A stretch of 5,759 nucleotides of DNA. Source: Thermoplasmata archaeon. GTDB taxonomy: Archaea > Thermoplasmatota > Thermoplasmata > Thermoplasmatales > Thermoplasmataceae. The notes beneath the pieces are model-generated. The model made no database searches and had not been told where the DNA came from. It saw only the letters and a list, made by a program, of their open reading frames with translations. Numbering within the stretch: position 1 is the stretch's first letter; every line of letters begins with the position of its first letter. The DNA is taken from the NCBI GenBank assembly GCA_021850835.1, contig JAJZKS010000125.1:1-5759 (forward strand), given 5' to 3'. A program made the translations under genes and the position numbers. Shown one piece after another: positions 4,928 to 5,759 of the stretch.

Positions 4928-5745
4928 TTTCAAGAAAAAGGGAGTTTGCATACTGGGTATATGCCAGGGAAATAAGGGACTCAACTGTTCTTGAGGAAAA
5001 CCACGAGGAAGAAAGGGCCAAACCCTATGTGATCACCCCGCTTGGCTCCAAAATCAGGCGTGTCCTAATTACCGGGAGAGTAACCCAGAAGAATTCCGAG
5101 GAAAACATGACCAAGATGACTGTGGCCGATTCCACCGGAAACTTCTATCTTACTGCCTTTTCAAATGACTTCGGGAGCCAGGGGAAAATCATGCTTGACA
5201 GCCTGGAACCCAATGATATGGTAATGGTAATGGGGCGCCTGGCAACCTTCCAGAATGAAGGGAAGATATATTTCAATATAAATCCGGAAATAGCTGTGAA
5301 GATAGATGACACCTCACTGAAGTACTGGAACCTCAGGGCAAGCCACATTGCCAGAAGGAAAATCTTCGCAATCAGGGCAGCTTTGAAGAGCGAATCCCCA
5401 ACTTCTGATGACCTGAGGAAAATGGGATACACGGAAGAGGAATCAGAATGTGCCGTGAGGGCTGCAAAGAATTACCCTGACTATAATACGGCTGATATGG
5501 AGTCAGTAGCTTCAGGTTTACAGTCCCCGAGTGCAACACCAGAGGGAGATACGGTCCACAGGGAACTTGTTCTGGACTACGTGAGAAACAATGATGAGGA
5601 CGGTAGGGGTTGCAGGTACGAAGATATACTGGCTGCAGCGACTAATGCCCAGATTTCACAGGGAGAAGTTGACGAAATCCTGAACACCCTCGGTTCTGAC
5701 GGGGAGATTTTTGAGGTATCACTGAAGAGGTACAAGGCCATTTAA
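4924..5745 (+). CDS. RPA-associated protein (RPA32-like, COG3390 type): OB fold plus C-terminal winged helix
   Basis: A complete 273-residue partner of archaeal RPA. The N-terminus has the family pattern REFAYWVYAREIRDST (6-21), typical of RPA-associated proteins encoded next to rpa in euryarchaea. An OB fold spans about 45-128 (RRVLITGRVTQ, MTKMTVADSTGNFYLTAF, NDMVMVMGRLATF, KIYFNINPEIAVKI). A helical region follows (about 134-185), including RKMGYTEEESECAVRAAKNY, which has a UBA-like look. After a Ser/Pro-rich linker (about 195-210), the C-terminal 62 residues (HRELVLDYVRNNDEDG, RYEDILAAATNAQISQGEVDEILNTLGSDGEIFEV) read as a winged helix like that of RPA32. The protein should bind RPA, and perhaps DNA or repair factors through the winged helix; in haloarchaea such partners are tied genetically to their cognate RPA. 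GTG is the start, overlapping the rpa stop as GTGA and preceded by GGAGG. Confidence 0.88.
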   Translation: MISRKREFAYWVYAREIRDSTVLEENHEEERAKPYVITPLGSKIRRVLITGRVTQKNSEENMTKMTVADSTGNFYLTAFSNDFGSQGKIMLDSLEPNDMVMVMGRLATFQNEGKIYFNINPEIAVKIDDTSLKYWNLRASHIARRKIFAIRAALKSESPTSDDLRKMGYTEEESECAVRAAKNYPDYNTADMESVASGLQSPSATPEGDTVHRELVLDYVRNNDEDGRGCRYEDILAAATNAQISQGEVDEILNTLGSDGEIFEVSLKRYKAI

Positions 5746-5759
5746 TCCAAAAATATGTT

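Noticed and set aside
5218..5233. Short tandem repeat ATGGTA
   Set aside because: It encodes the MVMVMG beta-strand of the OB fold in the RPA partner; protein constraint explains it.
5746..5759. AT-rich tail after the last stop codon
   Set aside because: Only 14 bases are visible, too few to call a terminator or a promoter of a following gene.

Overview
The window looks like chromosomal DNA from an archaeon, most likely of the Thermoplasmata (Thermoplasmatales and relatives). Supporting signs are a multi-OB-fold, zinc-finger replication protein A (RPA) overlapped by a gene for an RPA-associated OB-fold/winged-helix protein, a sulredoxin-like Rieske ferredoxin, heavy use of AGG/AGA arginine codons, and TATA-like boxes about 24-28 bp upstream of start codons, as expected for leaderless archaeal transcripts. 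The lineage is inferred from family content and promoter style; no marker gene in the window proves it.

Layout. (1) Positions 1-344, minus strand: the N-terminal 114 residues of a MarR-family regulator, cut by the window edge. (2) Positions 345-500: a divergent control region with an inverted repeat around the marR TATA-like box and a second palindrome against the TATA box of the next gene. (3) Positions 501-1517, plus: a complete aldo/keto reductase. (4) Positions 1529-1858, minus: a small soluble Rieske [2Fe-2S] protein converging on the reductase across an 11-bp gap. (5) Positions 1971-3125, minus: a 12-helix MFS transporter. (6) Positions 3126-3218: a compact divergent promoter region. 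(7) Positions 3219-5745, plus: a three-gene operon with 4-bp overlaps (ATGA, then GTGA). It encodes a YbjN/type-III-chaperone-like protein of unknown function, a 366-residue RPA with three OB folds and a CCCH zinc site, and a 273-residue RPA-associated protein.

How the genes fit together. The left half reads as small redox and transport genes, mostly transcribed singly, with a MarR regulator that probably represses itself and perhaps the divergent reductase. The right half is a single-stranded-DNA-binding operon used in replication, repair and recombination. Its first gene is the least understood part of the window and the best candidate for something new: a small alpha/beta protein with a helical tail, tightly coupled to RPA translation. 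All intergenic stretches are shorter than 160 bp. I see no RNA genes, CRISPR arrays, insertion sequences or transfer junctions.
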